Origin: Deltaproteobacteria bacterium
Lineage (GTDB): Bacteria; Desulfobacterota; Desulfarculia; Adiutricales; Adiutricaceae
DNA: 6,022 nt
NCBI GenBank assembly: GCA_031269135.1
Contig: JAISZP010000177.1
Coordinates: 1-6,022, forward strand
Reading direction: 5' to 3'
The notes beneath the pieces are model-generated. The model did not search any database. It was given only the letters and a program-made list of their open reading frames with translations, and was not told the origin of the DNA. The position numbers and the translations under genes are program-made. Shown here in pieces: positions 4,872 to 6,022 of this stretch; the first letter of the stretch is position 1, and the number at the start of each line of letters is the position of its first letter.

Positions 4872-5663
4872 ATGGAAAACAAAAGGCCTCTAATCGCCCT
4901 GACAGCCATATTCAGCCTAGTGCTGCTGTACATCCCCTCCGTAGCGGTGGCCGTGTTCTCGGTCAATAAAGCCCGATACGGTCTGGCCTGGCGCGGCTTC
5001 ACGCTGGATTGGTACATGAAATTATTCGAAAACGAATATATTCTCAACGCCGCCCTCAACAGCCTGATTTTGGCCGTCATCTCGACTTTGGTCGCGACAG
5101 TCCTGGGCACCGCCCTCGCCTTGGGAATCGACCGCTCTCCTTGGTCGGGCTCGTTTCACCGCTTTTTCGATCTCGTCATCAACCTTCCGGTGGTCGTCCC
5201 AGACATCATAATGGCCGTAGCCTTGACTCTCGCCTTCAACGTCCTGCGGATGGTCTCCTCGGCCTTCGATTTGGGCATGACCACCTTGATCATCGGGCAC
5301 ATCACCTTTCAGATATCGTTCGTGACCTTGGTCGTCAGAAGCAGGCTCGCCTCCCTCAACAAGGAAACGGACGAAGCGGCGAGGGACCTTTTCGCCTCGA
5401 GTTTCTATCTCTTCAGGCGCGTGACTCTGCCTCTGATAATGCCTGGAGTCTTAGCCGGAGCGATGTTGGCTTTCACGCTCTCGCTCGATGACTTCATCAT
5501 CAGTTTTTTCACTCACGGCCCGGATTCCGTGACGCTGCCGATCTTCATCTTCGCCTCATTAAAGCGAGGCCTGACCCCTGAGATCCACGCCTTATCGACG
5601 GTCATGCTTTTATTCACCGTGGTGTTGGTGGTACTTGCGGAAAGATTGGCCAGACGATTCTGA
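4872..5663 (+). CDS. potC: Spermidine/putrescine-type ABC importer permease PotC
   Basis: This is the second inner-membrane channel subunit, pairing with PotB. The ATG at 4872 is preceded by AGAGG (4862-4866), which overlaps the potB stop codon, so translation is coupled. The 263-residue length is normal for PotC. Visible features are a first membrane segment (about 7-30) and VNKARYGLAWRGFTLDWY (31-48), a typical PotC periplasmic stretch. Next come INLPVVVPDIIMAVAL (103-118) and the EAA loop, EAARDLFAS (168-176) to LPLIMPG (186-192). The highly characteristic LSLDDFIISFF (203-213) and TPEIHALST (235-243) follow. No potD-like binding protein follows; the next gene is convergent. The 3' end runs straight into a short-period tandem array that begins at its stop codon. 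Confidence 0.95.
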   Translation: MENKRPLIALTAIFSLVLLYIPSVAVAVFSVNKARYGLAWRGFTLDWYMKLFENEYILNAALNSLILAVISTLVATVLGTALALGIDRSPWSGSFHRFFDLVINLPVVVPDIIMAVALTLAFNVLRMVSSAFDLGMTTLIIGHITFQISFVTLVVRSRLASLNKETDEAARDLFASSFYLFRRVTLPLIMPGVLAGAMLAFTLSLDDFIISFFTHGPDSVTLPIFIFASLKRGLTPEIHALSTVMLLFTVVLVVLAERLARRF

Positions 5664-5737
5664 GACTGTTTTATGTGCAAAGACTGCTTCAGCCTGCAAA
5701 GCTGCTTTAGCTTGCAAGCTATTTTAACCTGCAAGCC
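5660..5737. repeat. 17-19-bp tandem array between potC and the convergent UroD-family gene
   Basis: Units starting with TGCAA begin at 5676 (19 bp), 5695 (18 bp), 5713 (17 bp) and 5730 (partial), preceded by a decayed unit from 5660. The pattern is TGCAAAGNCTGCTTNAGCC. The array starts at the potC stop codon and reaches into the last codons of the convergent gene. Within it GCAAAGCT (5697-5704) can pair with AGCTTGC (5709-5715) with one bulge, a weak hairpin at the meeting point of two transcripts. No convincing U-tract is present, so a terminator role is uncertain. Confidence 0.7.
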
Positions 5738-6022
5738 TCGCGCACCCATTTCAAGCGCTTTATCTCAGTCGTAGCCGGGATGGTGCAGTCCGCTCCGATC
5801 ATCACCCCTATCGGTCCGGCCTCGGCGATCAGCTCTGCGGCGTAATCTTTTATCTGCTTTTCGGTCCCGGTCTGCAAAATAGAGCCGTCGACATTGGGAA
5901 AGCCGCCTATGACGGCCCTGCCGCCGAAAAGGATCCTGCCTTGCCGAAGACTTACGTTTTCGACGTGAACCGCCCAGCTGAAGGCTTGGGCAGGGTAAGC
6001 GCCGAAATACTCCAAGCGGTTT
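5719..6022 (-). CDS. Uroporphyrinogen decarboxylase-family protein, C-terminal part (runs off window)
   Basis: One hundred C-terminal residues are visible; the N-terminal two-thirds lies beyond the right edge. No true start is in the window: the frame is open through 6022, and TTG at 6015 is an internal leucine. Motifs include FSWAVHVEN, GGRAVIGGFPNVDGSILQTG, an Ile/Ala-rich helix and GVMIGADCTIPATT near the C-terminus. This matches the end of the UroD TIM barrel, but in the COG0407 style of MtaA/CmuA-like corrinoid methyltransferases rather than the haem enzyme. Its substrate cannot be told from this fragment. It is convergent with potC, 55 bases apart. The final codons (CRLK, then TAG) fall in the tandem array, which may have rebuilt the terminus. 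Confidence 0.85.
   Translation of the reverse strand, partial: NRLEYFGAYPAQAFSWAVHVENVSLRQGRILFGGRAVIGGFPNVDGSILQTGTEKQIKDYAAELIAEAGPIGVMIGADCTIPATTEIKRLKWVREACRLK

Noticed and set aside
5513..5749. Minus-strand frame with a repetitive Lys/Leu/Gln tail
   Set aside because: Its repetitive peptide is just the translation of the tandem array, and the rest is antisense to potC.

Overview
The window is bacterial chromosomal DNA of roughly balanced base composition with Shine-Dalgarno-led genes. A cobalamin riboswitch, a purine-type NCS2 permease and a uroporphyrinogen-decarboxylase-fold protein of the kind common in corrinoid methyl transfer would fit an anaerobe, for instance a deltaproteobacterial, synergistetal or clostridial lineage. 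Nothing here fixes the taxon.

Layout. Positions 1-365 are non-coding: a degenerate ~19-bp tandem array (1-154), then AT-rich sequence with small duplications. A NCS2-family nucleobase permease lies on the minus strand (366-1634). Upstream of it, still on the minus strand, are a translational-type expression platform (1636-1711), a well-conserved cobalamin riboswitch (about 1801-1966) and a promoter (1971-2000) whose predicted start falls at the riboswitch 5' end. Positions 2001-2465 hold no recognisable gene but contain two strong inverted repeats and a second ~20-bp degenerate array (2160-2288). A plus-strand promoter (2466-2494) and a structured leader precede an ABC importer operon of the spermidine/putrescine type: potA (2737-3798), potB (3898-4863) and potC (4872-5663). 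A textbook intrinsic terminator sits between potA and potB. No substrate-binding protein (potD) follows. A third short-period array (5660-5737) fills the gap to a convergent minus-strand gene, the C-terminal part of a UroD-family protein that runs off the right edge.

How the parts work together. The permease is expected to be made when cobalamin is scarce. This suggests it imports a base related to cobamide synthesis, such as a lower-ligand purine or benzimidazole, rather than serving ordinary purine salvage. PotABC would form the ATPase and two-permease core of a polyamine-type importer.

Most notable: (1) the B12 riboswitch in front of an NCS2 permease whose usual FDT motif is altered, with three mutually exclusive RNA segments around the ribosome binding site; (2) three unrelated arrays of 17-20-bp units in the intergenic spaces; (3) the terminator inside the pot operon.
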